From the NCBI GenBank assembly GCA_025455445.1, contig JALOMN010000130.1, forward strand, positions 1 to 5,674: a stretch of 5,674 nt of DNA, written 5' to 3'. A program made the translations under genes and the position numbers. This document shows, in pieces, positions 1-5,674 of this stretch. Origin of the DNA: Cyclobacteriaceae bacterium. Its GTDB lineage: Bacteria; Bacteroidota; Bacteroidia; Cytophagales; Cyclobacteriaceae. The notes beneath the pieces were generated by a model that searched no databases, was not told the origin of the DNA, and saw only the letters and a program-made list of their open reading frames with translations. Within the stretch, counting starts at the first letter, position 1, and each line of letters begins with the position of its first letter.

Positions 1-2
1 CG

Positions 3-53
3 TGCTATGGGATGTACTATCCGCAAAAAGTAATCGCATATTTTTATCGTTAA
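3..53 (+). CDS. Possible C-terminal tail of an upstream gene (partial)
   Basis: This frame is open from the window edge to a TAA at 51-53 and would encode a tail ending in YPQKVIAYFYR. It lies 12 bp before the protease start, which would suit an operon. The other two plus frames are also open from the edge, one of them only to the TAA at 31-33, so the choice of frame rests only on a protein-like composition. Too little is visible to name a product. Confidence 0.25.
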   Translation, partial: CYGMYYPQKVIAYFYR

Positions 54-65
54 ATATTAATACCC

Positions 66-1157
66 ATGAAGCGTGCGCTCTCTTTTCCGAAAATTGCAGG
101 TATTAATATTTATATTCATTGGACATTTTCCATTCTCATAATCTGGATCATATACAGTAATCTGCGTGCAGGCCTCACGGCCATGCAAGTCGGCTGGTCT
201 GTGATATTTATCCTCAGTTTATTTCTGTGTGTTACACTGCACGAATTAGGACATGCGCTTGCAGCCAGACGATATGGCATACTTACCAAAGACATTACAC
301 TTTATCCTATAGGCGGTGTTGCACGGCTTGAAAAAATGCCAGAAAAACCACAGCAAGAACTTATTGTAGCCTTGGCAGGCCCCGCTGTTAATTTCTTAAT
401 CACCTTATTATTGATTCCGGTATTATTAAATTTTACATGGGATATAGATGACAACGCAAAAGTGTTGATTATTGGTCCAACCAATTTTCTGCCCATGTTG
501 GGCATACTCAACGTTTGGCTTGCCTTATTTAACCTGATACCGGCATTTCCGATGGATGGAGGAAGAGTATTACGTGCGCTTCTGGCTATGCGCATGGATA
601 GAGTGAAAGCAACACAAATTGCTGCTGGCATTGGTAAGTTACTGGCCTTTGGATTTGTGGTGACCGGATTCTATTTAAATCCATTTTTAATTTTTATCGG
701 GCTATTCATAATCCTTGGTGCCAATGCAGAAGAGCAAATGGTAAAAACTCAGGCTTTACTTGTTGACCTGAAAGCAAAAGATGCACTGATGACAAACTAT
801 TTGGTGCTCGATAAACTATTGCCAATCTCACACGCTGTTAAATTATTACTTGATGGACAAGCGAAAAGCTTTCTGATTACCGAAAATAATCAACCCTATG
901 GAGTTATTAGCAGTAATGATATTGTGCGCGGCATTAAAGAATTTGGAGAAGAGGATACGTTGGATCATATCACCCAAACAAATCTTACCTATGTAGATAC
1001 GGATGCACCGCTCAGCGATGTGTTCTCAGAATTAAAAAAATCGAAATCACCCATGGTGCTTGTTACCTCCCACGGCCAGCTGATGGGCATTATTGATGCT
1101 GAAAATCTGGCCGAATTAATTCTGGTGAATGATGCCCGAAAAAGCGCGCACATTTAA
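66..1157 (+). CDS. Site-2 protease family (M50) zinc metalloprotease with two CBS domains
   Basis: This 363-residue protein is an intramembrane zinc metalloprotease of the SpoIVFB-like M50 group. Such enzymes cleave membrane-embedded substrates, often anti-sigma factors or regulatory proteins; the substrate here is unknown. Visible signs are the zinc motif HELGH at residues 59-63 (ligands H59 and H63, catalytic E60), the AGPAVNF segment at 104-110, and NLIPAFPMDGGR at 156-167, whose D164 should be the third zinc ligand. Hydrophobic segments lie near 14-34, 41-66, 100-121, 137-160 and 183-220. Residues about 237-352 form a tandem pair of CBS domains, which in related proteins bind adenosyl nucleotides and are thought to sense cell state. 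An in-frame stop at 51-53 with no start codon between makes ATG 66 the only possible start. There is no Shine-Dalgarno sequence. The length is usual for the CBS-containing subgroup, and all catalytic residues are present. Confidence 0.95.
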   Translation: MKRALSFPKIAGINIYIHWTFSILIIWIIYSNLRAGLTAMQVGWSVIFILSLFLCVTLHELGHALAARRYGILTKDITLYPIGGVARLEKMPEKPQQELIVALAGPAVNFLITLLLIPVLLNFTWDIDDNAKVLIIGPTNFLPMLGILNVWLALFNLIPAFPMDGGRVLRALLAMRMDRVKATQIAAGIGKLLAFGFVVTGFYLNPFLIFIGLFIILGANAEEQMVKTQALLVDLKAKDALMTNYLVLDKLLPISHAVKLLLDGQAKSFLITENNQPYGVISSNDIVRGIKEFGEEDTLDHITQTNLTYVDTDAPLSDVFSELKKSKSPMVLVTSHGQLMGIIDAENLAELILVNDARKSAHI

Positions 1158-1174
1158 TTATTAATCTGGTTATC

Positions 1175-1210
1175 AAAAAAAAGAAAGACGCTCTTTGTCA
1201 AGCGCCTTCC
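1175..1210 (-). terminator. Intrinsic terminator of the small HTH gene
   Basis: Read on the minus strand, bases 1210-1201 pair with 1192-1183 as a 10-bp stem that includes two G-U pairs. The loop is 8 nt, and eight T residues (complement of 1182-1175) follow at once. On the plus strand the two wobble pairs become A-C mismatches and no T-tract follows directly, so the element points to transcripts from the minus strand. It lies about 40 nt after the stop of the small gene at 1249-1491. No equally good terminator is visible for the protease gene. Confidence 0.75.
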
Positions 1211-1248
1211 AAACCTAAACCCCATTTTTTGATGATTGAATTATGTAC

Positions 1249-1491
1249 CTAATTATTCATGATTTTGATCGCCTTCTTGATAGTAGTTTCAGAAACACCA
1301 AACTCTTTGGTTAAATGTCTTACACTTTCACGATACCCTCTGCCTAACGCACGATGCTCAAGGTATTTCTTGTAGTACTCGATATAGGATAGTGTACTAC
1401 CACTCAGCAGACCTTTTTGATACAGGTATTCAATCACCCCATTTTGATACAATTCTAGCACTCTCATACCATTTAATATTTTGCGATCCAT
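1249..1491 (-). CDS. Small helix-turn-helix protein of unknown function
   Basis: I do not recognise this 80-residue protein. Its C-terminal third reads as a helix-turn-helix: a helix at about 54-64 (RESVRHLTKEF), the turn GVS at 65-67, and a probable recognition helix at 68-78 (ETTIKKAIKIM). This resembles the DNA-binding end of small Mor-like or transposase-type HTH proteins, but I cannot assign a family. The first 50 residues are rich in Tyr and Leu and look helical, possibly for dimerisation. The frame also allows an ATG at 1542, but the extra 17 residues are Phe/Trp-rich and come from phased T-tracts, so the ATG at 1491 is preferred; ATG 1467 is also possible. No Shine-Dalgarno sequence is seen. 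A directional terminator follows the gene, which supports it as a real transcription unit. It is divergent from the ATPase gene and convergent with the protease gene. A role as local regulator is inference. Confidence 0.7.
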   Translation of the reverse strand: MDRKILNGMRVLELYQNGVIEYLYQKGLLSGSTLSYIEYYKKYLEHRALGRGYRESVRHLTKEFGVSETTIKKAIKIMNN

Positions 1492-1508
1492 TGTAGCAGA
1501 ACCATACC

Positions 1509-1539
1509 AAAATAAAAAACCCCAAAAAATCGTAAAAAA
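1509..1539. promoter_or_regulatory. Phased A-tracts, probable intrinsically curved DNA
   Basis: Three A6 runs begin at 1514, 1524 and 1534, an exact 10-bp period, and an A4 run at 1509-1512 precedes them. A-tracts repeated once per helical turn are known to bend DNA. The array lies 18-50 bp upstream of the preferred start of the HTH gene, where promoter contacts would be expected. It may act as an upstream promoter element or as a site for a nucleoid protein; that role is inferred. Confidence 0.65.
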
Positions 1540-1562
1540 CAAGTGTTTCTGTTTGGAAATTT

Positions 1563-1597
1563 ATCCCATTATGAGAATAGAACATTACTTATGGGAT
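1563..1597. repeat. Spaced dyad ATCCCAT-N21-ATGGGAT, possible operator
   Basis: Bases 1563-1569 (ATCCCAT) and 1591-1597 (ATGGGAT) are perfect inverted repeats 28 bp apart start to start, separated by 21 bp of AT-rich sequence. The arms are too short and too far apart for a convincing RNA hairpin, so a pair of protein half-sites is more likely. The neighbouring HTH protein is the obvious candidate binder, without proof. Confidence 0.4.
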
Positions 1598-1688
1598 TTC
1601 TATACGCGACCCACCTGGTATCTATTTATTCTTTTGAAATCGATTTACAGATATTAAATAGTTATTTGTTTCGATCTGTTTAATGACG

Positions 1689-1721
1689 ATTGGCTTGGCA
1701 TAGACAAAAAATCCAAGCAAT
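1689..1721 (+). promoter_or_regulatory. Imperfect hairpin in the ATPase leader
   Basis: ATTGGCTTGG (1689-1698) pairs with CCAAGCAAT (1713-1721) as nine base pairs with one bulged G and a 14-nt loop. The T-run at 1721-1724 follows. If the ATPase transcript starts upstream of this point, the hairpin would lie 34 nt before the start codon and could affect elongation or translation. The stem is modest and may be chance. Confidence 0.3.
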
Positions 1722-1754
1722 TTTATCAGCATCACCCAGCATAAATCTATCGCC

Positions 1755-4340
1755 ATGAATTGGTACTCATTACCTGCAGAAAAAGTAATGGAGGTATTGG
1801 AAACCTCAGCAAAGGGATTGAGTTCTGCTCAAGCAGAAATTCGATTACAGAAGCATGGAAAAAACGAACTGATAGAAAAAAAGAAACGGCCTGCATGGAT
1901 TCTGTTTGTAAACCAGTTCAAAGATTTCATGATTCTTGTTTTGATTATTGCCGCAGTAATATCGGGTCTGGCAGGTGACGTTACCGATACAATCATCATA
2001 CTGGTAATCATACTGATTAATGCCACCGTTGGATTTATTCAGGAGTATCGCGCTGAAAAGGCTATGGATGCTCTTAAAGAAATGGCAAGTCTGCATGTGG
2101 AGGTGCTTCGCGATGAGAATTCGATACGCCTACACTCTTCATTGTTGGTGCCCGGTGATATTGTTTTATTGGATGCGGGCAATGCACTCGCAGCAGACCT
2201 TCGGCTGATAGAAGCACACAGCATGCGGATTGATGAATCCACACTCACCGGAGAATCTGTGCCTGTTGATAAAAGTGTTCAAGAAATTGAAAGTGAAAAT
2301 ATTTCGATTGGCGACCGAATCAACCTTGCTTATAAAGGAACTGTAATTACTAATGGCAGAGGTAAAGGCGTGGTAATTTCTACTGGAATGAATACAGAGA
2401 TTGGTAAAATAGCAAGCATGCTGCAAACCAATGATCCGGCTACCCCACTGCAAAAGCGAATGGCTGACTTTGGAAAAAAACTGTCCTACATCATTCTGAG
2501 TATTTGCGCATTGCTATTTGTGATCGGATTGATTCGTGGAGAAGAACCGATGCGGATGTTATTAATTTCTATTAGCCTTGCCGTTGCTGCAATACCAGAA
2601 GCATTGCCTGCACTTATTACGGTTGCGCTTTCCAGAGGTGCCAAACGCATGGTGAAACAACAAGCGCTTATCCGCAAGCTACCGGCAGTAGAAACCTTAG
2701 GCTCTGTGTCTTACATCTGCAGTGACAAAACCGGCACACTTACATTAAATAAAATGAAAGTAGTGCAAACATATATTGCCGACAATACACCTATATCAAA
2801 CCAAGGAGTCACACATTTAATGGCAGCGATGGCCCTCAATCATGATGTTAAGAAAAACCCTGAAGGTGTATTAACAGGTGACCCCACTGAAATTGCATTA
2901 GTGGAGTACGCACAAAATGAACTTTCAAAAGAAGAATATAAAAATATCTTCACACAATTTCCGCGTGTTGCTGAACTTCCGTTTGATTCAGAGCGCAAGT
3001 GCATGACTACCGTGCACCGCATAGCAGATAAATTTCTTGTGATTTCCAAAGGCGCATTAGAATCAATCGTTGACAAATTAGTGGCCGGTAAAAATGATTA
3101 TCAAAAAATAACATCCCTTAGTACAGAATGGGGAAATGATGGGTTACGCGTACTTGCCTATGGGTACAAATATATTGATCAGCTACCTGAACCCTTTACC
3201 TATCATTCGATAGAAAATAATCTTCTTTTCGCAGGTCTTACCGGAATGATTGACCCGCCCCGCGAAGAAGTTAAACTTGCCATAAAAGAATGCAAAACAG
3301 CAGGCATTACTCCAGTAATGATTACAGGCGATCATCCTTCTACCGCAGCAGCCATTGCCCGCGAAATCGGAATACTTGGCACTAATGAATTAGTGGTTTC
3401 CGGTGCAGAGTTAAGTGCGATGAGCGATTATGACTTAAATGAAAAAGTTGAGAAGATCCGAGTGTATGCACGTGTGTCGCCAGAGCAGAAAATGCGAATC
3501 GTAAAAGCATTGCAATCTAAAAATCATTTTGTTGCCATGACAGGCGATGGTGTAAATGATGCACCGTCATTAAAAGCATCTAATATTGGCGTAGCCATGG
3601 GAATCAACGGCACAGACGTTAGTAAAGAAGCAGCTCATATGATTTTACTTGACGATAATTTTGCCACCATCGTAAAGGCAGTGCGCGAAGGCAGAAGAAT
3701 ATATGACAACATCAGAAAGTTTGTCAAATACATTATGACCTGCAACAGTGCCGAAATATGGACCATCTTTCTGGCACCGATCATCGGTCTGCCAATGCCG
3801 CTTTTACCCATACACATATTGTGGATTAACTTAGTAACTGATGGGTTACCGGGTATCGCTCTGGCCAGCGAAAAAGCTGAAAGTGACATCATGAACAGAC
3901 CTCCACGTAAATCATCTGAAAGTTTATTTTCAGATGGCATTGCCTATCACATTATGTGGGTTGGGTTGCTCATGGCAGCAATCACCCTGGGGCTGCAAGC
4001 TTGGGCTATAAAAATGGGCGACACTCATTGGCAAACAATGGTATTCACTGTGCTTTCACTTGCGCAACTGGGTCACGTATTTGCTATTCGAAGCGATCGA
4101 CAAACTTTGTTTTCACAGGGAATCACTTCAAATAAACCACTTCTAGGTGCAGTTATATTAACCTGCGTACTTCAATTGATGGTGATATACCTTCCATTTG
4201 CCAATGCTATTTTTAAAACACAGCCTTTAACGTTGATTGAATTGCTAATTTGTATCGGGGCTGCAGCAACTCTATTTCATGCTGTTGAATTTGAGAAGTG
4301 GGTAAAAAGAAAGAAAAGAGCTTCCCATTCGGTTGAATAA
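1755..4340 (+). CDS. P-type cation-transporting ATPase, calcium-pump (P2) family
   Basis: This is a complete 861-residue P2-type ATPase, most likely exporting Ca2+ (Mn2+ is possible) across the inner membrane with ATP. Residues 1-40 form the cation-ATPase N-terminal domain. Membrane helices lie near 48-70, 76-96, 242-262, 266-290, 650-678, 684-703, 727-751, 758-777, 794-815 and 824-845. The actuator loop has TGES at 165-168. The phosphorylation motif DKTGT is at 324-328 (phospho-acceptor D324). KGA at 432-434 lies in the nucleotide-binding domain. TGD at 524-526 and TGDGVNDAP at 596-604 complete the P domain. Ion-binding residues known from SERCA are matched by E282 in PEALP, N664 and E667, and N692, T695 and D696, but the site equivalent to SERCA E908 is Q771, as in plasma-membrane calcium pumps. 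A stop at 1701-1703 with no start codon between fixes ATG 1755 as the start. The C-terminus is short and basic, with no obvious regulatory domain. Confidence 0.95.
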   Translation: MNWYSLPAEKVMEVLETSAKGLSSAQAEIRLQKHGKNELIEKKKRPAWILFVNQFKDFMILVLIIAAVISGLAGDVTDTIIILVIILINATVGFIQEYRAEKAMDALKEMASLHVEVLRDENSIRLHSSLLVPGDIVLLDAGNALAADLRLIEAHSMRIDESTLTGESVPVDKSVQEIESENISIGDRINLAYKGTVITNGRGKGVVISTGMNTEIGKIASMLQTNDPATPLQKRMADFGKKLSYIILSICALLFVIGLIRGEEPMRMLLISISLAVAAIPEALPALITVALSRGAKRMVKQQALIRKLPAVETLGSVSYICSDKTGTLTLNKMKVVQTYIADNTPISNQGVTHLMAAMALNHDVKKNPEGVLTGDPTEIALVEYAQNELSKEEYKNIFTQFPRVAELPFDSERKCMTTVHRIADKFLVISKGALESIVDKLVAGKNDYQKITSLSTEWGNDGLRVLAYGYKYIDQLPEPFTYHSIENNLLFAGLTGMIDPPREEVKLAIKECKTAGITPVMITGDHPSTAAAIAREIGILGTNELVVSGAELSAMSDYDLNEKVEKIRVYARVSPEQKMRIVKALQSKNHFVAMTGDGVNDAPSLKASNIGVAMGINGTDVSKEAAHMILLDDNFATIVKAVREGRRIYDNIRKFVKYIMTCNSAEIWTIFLAPIIGLPMPLLPIHILWINLVTDGLPGIALASEKAESDIMNRPPRKSSESLFSDGIAYHIMWVGLLMAAITLGLQAWAIKMGDTHWQTMVFTVLSLAQLGHVFAIRSDRQTLFSQGITSNKPLLGAVILTCVLQLMVIYLPFANAIFKTQPLTLIELLICIGAAATLFHAVEFEKWVKRKKRASHSVE

Positions 4341-4349
4341 GATCATCTC

Positions 4350-4381
4350 AAAAAAAAATCCCGTGGCAACTGCCACGGGAT
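4350..4381 (-). terminator. Intrinsic terminator of adenosylhomocysteinase gene
   Basis: ATCCCGTGGC (4358-4367) and GCCACGGGAT (4372-4381) form a perfect 10-bp GC-rich stem with a 4-nt loop. On the minus strand it is followed directly by an uninterrupted run of T (complement of the A-run at 4350-4358, partly in the stem). It ends the convergent minus-strand gene 25 bp past its stop. On the plus strand only the mixed ACTCTCTTT follows, so it would be weaker for the ATPase transcript, although it may slow that transcript too. Confidence 0.9.
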
Positions 4382-4407
4382 ACTCTCTTTAATTGCAAGC
4401 AGAGAGT
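4382..4407. repeat. Second inverted repeat at the convergent junction
   Basis: ACTCTCT (4382-4388) and AGAGAGT (4401-4407) are perfect 7-bp inverted repeats with a 12-nt loop. The right arm ends on the first base of the minus-strand stop codon complement (4407-4409), and the left arm abuts the terminator stem. The two hairpins are thus stacked end to end. This one may stabilise the 3' end of the minus-strand transcript or help termination on the plus strand; it lacks a T-tract of its own. Confidence 0.5.
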
Positions 4408-5674
4408 TAATATCTGTAATAATCAGGTTTGAATGGACCTTGAACTTCTACACCGATATATTTCGCTTGTTCTGGTCTCAACTCTTCTAATTCAACACCA
4501 ATTTTTTTCAAGTGTAAACGAGCCACTTTTTCATCCAGGTGTTTAGGTAACATATAAACTTTGTTTTCATACTTACCAGCATTGCTCCATAATTCCATCT
4601 GTGCAAGCGTTTGGTTAGTGAATGAATTAGACATTACAAATGAAGGGTGTCCGGTTGCACAACCCAGGTTTACCAAACGACCTTCGGCCAAAAGAATTAC
4701 CTGACGACCATTTTTCAAGGTATATAAGTCAACCTGAGGTTTTACTTCATCTTTCGATGCGTTTTTATTCAACCAGGCTACATCAATTTCATTATCGAAA
4801 TGACCAATGTTACATACAATGGTTTTGTCTTTCATCAGCTCAAAATGATGACCTAACACGATGCCACTATTTCCTGTTGCGGTAACCACTATGTCAGCCT
4901 CTTTCACTGCATTGTCCATCTTCTTAACTGCAAAGCCATCCATGGCAGCTTGTAAGGCGCAGATTGGATCAATTTCCGTTACAATCACACGAGCACCGGC
5001 ACCACGCAATGAAGCGGCTGAACCTTTACCCACATCTCCATAACCTGCAACTACAGCAACTTTTCCGGCCATCATCACATCAGTAGCTCTGCGAATAGCA
5101 TCTACCAATGATTCTTTGCAACCGTACTTGTTATCAAATTTTGATTTAGTAACTGAATCATTAATGTTAATTGCAGGCAAAGGAAGTTTTCCATTGTGCT
5201 GGCGTTCGATAAGACGATGCACACCAGTAGTGGTCTCTTCTGAAATACCTTTGATGCCGGCTACTAATTCAGGATAGCGATCCAATACCATGTTGGTAAG
5301 GTCACCACCATCATCAAGAATCATATTCAATGGCTTGCCATCTTTAAACGCATGAAGCGTCTGCTCAATACACCAGTCAAACTCCTGCTCGTTCATACCC
5401 TTCCATGCAAATACCGGAATTCCTGCCTTGGCAATTGCTGCTGCTGCATGATCTTGTGTAGAGAAAATATTGCATGACGACCATGTTACTTCTGCCCCTA
5501 ACTCGATCAATGTTTCAATCAATACAGCGGTTTGGATGGTCATGTGCAAACAACCAGCAATGCGTGCATTTTTAAGTGGCTTGGAAGCACCAAACTCTTC
5601 GCGCAATGCCATTAAGCCTGGCATTTCTGCTTCCGCTAATTTTATTTCTTTACGGCCCCATTCGGCCAATGAAA
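4407..5674 (-). CDS. ahcY: Adenosylhomocysteinase (S-adenosyl-L-homocysteine hydrolase), 5' end outside window
   Basis: This cytosolic NAD-dependent enzyme reversibly splits S-adenosylhomocysteine into adenosine and homocysteine, relieving product inhibition of methyltransferases in the methyl cycle. Numbering from the TTG codon at 5669, visible parts are [13 protein letters not shown] at 42-54, LDDGGDLT at 118-125, SEETTTGVH at 143-151, KSKFD at 175-179 (catalytic Lys and Asp), the NAD-binding GYGDVGKG at 209-216, [11 protein letters not shown] at 286-296, [10 protein letters not shown] at 341-350, and the C-terminal [10 protein letters not shown], whose Lys and Tyr reach the partner subunit's NAD in known structures. 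The reading frame stays open to the window edge (Ser-Leu-Ala-Glu-Trp), and in this family [10 protein letters not shown] is preceded by a short N-terminal stretch. The TTG is therefore an internal Leu and roughly 15-20 residues are missing. The promoter and any SAH-responsive leader would lie outside. A strong terminator follows the stop. Confidence 0.97.
   Translation of the reverse strand, partial: SLAEWGRKEIKLAEAEMPGLMALREEFGASKPLKNARIAGCLHMTIQTAVLIETLIELGAEVTWSSCNIFSTQDHAAAAIAKAGIPVFAWKGMNEQEFDWCIEQTLHAFKDGKPLNMILDDGGDLTNMVLDRYPELVAGIKGISEETTTGVHRLIERQHNGKLPLPAININDSVTKSKFDNKYGCKESLVDAIRRATDVMMAGKVAVVAGYGDVGKGSAASLRGAGARVIVTEIDPICALQAAMDGFAVKKMDNAVKEADIVVTATGNSGIVLGHHFELMKDKTIVCNIGHFDNEIDVAWLNKNASKDEVKPQVDLYTLKNGRQVILLAEGRLVNLGCATGHPSFVMSNSFTNQTLAQMELWSNAGKYENKVYMLPKHLDEKVARLHLKKIGVELEELRPEQAKYIGVEVQGPFKPDYYRY

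Larger units (their letters stand above)
1492..1754. promoter_or_regulatory. Divergent intergenic control region between the HTH gene and the ATPase
   Basis: These 263 bp separate two divergent starts and must hold the promoter of the ATPase gene and probably that of the HTH gene. I see no clean Bacteroidota promoter (TTTG, about 19-21 bp, then TAnnTTTG) in either direction. The closest TTTG and TA pieces, such as those around 1634-1670, have wrong spacing. The visible structures are phased A-tracts (1509-1539), a spaced dyad (1563-1597), a 6-bp inverted repeat ACAGAT/ATCTGT (1647-1652 and 1674-1679) and a leader hairpin (1689-1721). No further gene is visible. Confidence 0.6.

Noticed and set aside
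1..39. Minus-strand start of a divergent gene at ATG 39 (MRLLFADSTS...)
   Set aside because: It would leave only 26 bp between two divergent start codons, too little for two promoters, and the few residues match no family I recognise.
302..631. Minus-strand open frame inside the protease gene
   Set aside because: It lies wholly inside a well-supported gene in the opposite direction and has no recognisable protein character. The same holds for the minus frames inside the ATPase (for example 3635-3940) and the plus frames inside ahcY (4640-4885, 4861-5043).
1249..1542. Longer 97-residue form of the small HTH protein starting at ATG 1542
   Set aside because: The extra N-terminus is encoded by the phased T-tracts and is Phe/Trp-rich with no family resemblance. 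A structural DNA element explains it better, so ATG 1491 is preferred.
1600..1754. A Bacteroidota-type promoter for the ATPase
   Set aside because: TTTG and TA pieces occur, but no TAnnTTTG box with a TTTG at 19-21 bp could be found, so I did not place a specific promoter.
5667..5669. TTG at 5669 as the true start of adenosylhomocysteinase
   Set aside because: The frame is open to the window edge with Ser before this codon, and [10 protein letters not shown] is normally internal in the family. The gene is cut by the window edge.
1..5674. A hidden defence, mobile or otherwise undescribed multi-gene system
   Set aside because: Three of the four main genes belong to well-known families with intact motifs. 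There are no terminal repeats, integrase, transposase, toxin-antitoxin pair or CRISPR repeats in the window.

Overview
The window looks like ordinary chromosome from a member of the Bacteroidota. The adenosylhomocysteinase is of the type common in that phylum. None of the three visible starts has a Shine-Dalgarno sequence; the bases before them are AT-rich instead. Intergenic regions are AT-rich and base composition is moderate. A narrower placement, such as Chitinophagales or relatives, would be a guess.

Layout, left to right: (1) 1-65, a short leader that may hold the last codons of an upstream gene; (2) 66-1157, plus strand, a site-2 protease (M50) with two C-terminal CBS domains; (3) 1175-1210, an intrinsic terminator that works best on the minus strand; (4) 1249-1491, minus strand, an unrecognised 80-residue protein with a C-terminal helix-turn-helix; (5) 1492-1754, a divergent control region with three A6 tracts exactly 10 bp apart, a spaced dyad ATCCCAT-N21-ATGGGAT and a leader hairpin; (6) 1755-4340, plus strand, a complete 861-residue P-type cation ATPase of the calcium-pump (P2) family; (7) 4350-4407, two adjacent hairpins at a convergent junction, one a textbook terminator for the minus strand; (8) 4407-5674, minus strand, adenosylhomocysteinase, whose first residues lie beyond the window.

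The protease and the pump are both membrane proteins and may belong to one stress or ion-homeostasis neighbourhood, with the small HTH protein between them as a possible local regulator. This is inference from position. Adenosylhomocysteinase is a housekeeping enzyme of the methyl cycle, is convergent to the pump and is insulated by a terminator, so it is probably unrelated to them.

I see no mobile element, CRISPR array, rRNA or tRNA, and no clear undescribed multi-gene system. The stretch most worth a second look is the small HTH gene with its curved-DNA and dyad upstream region (1249-1754).
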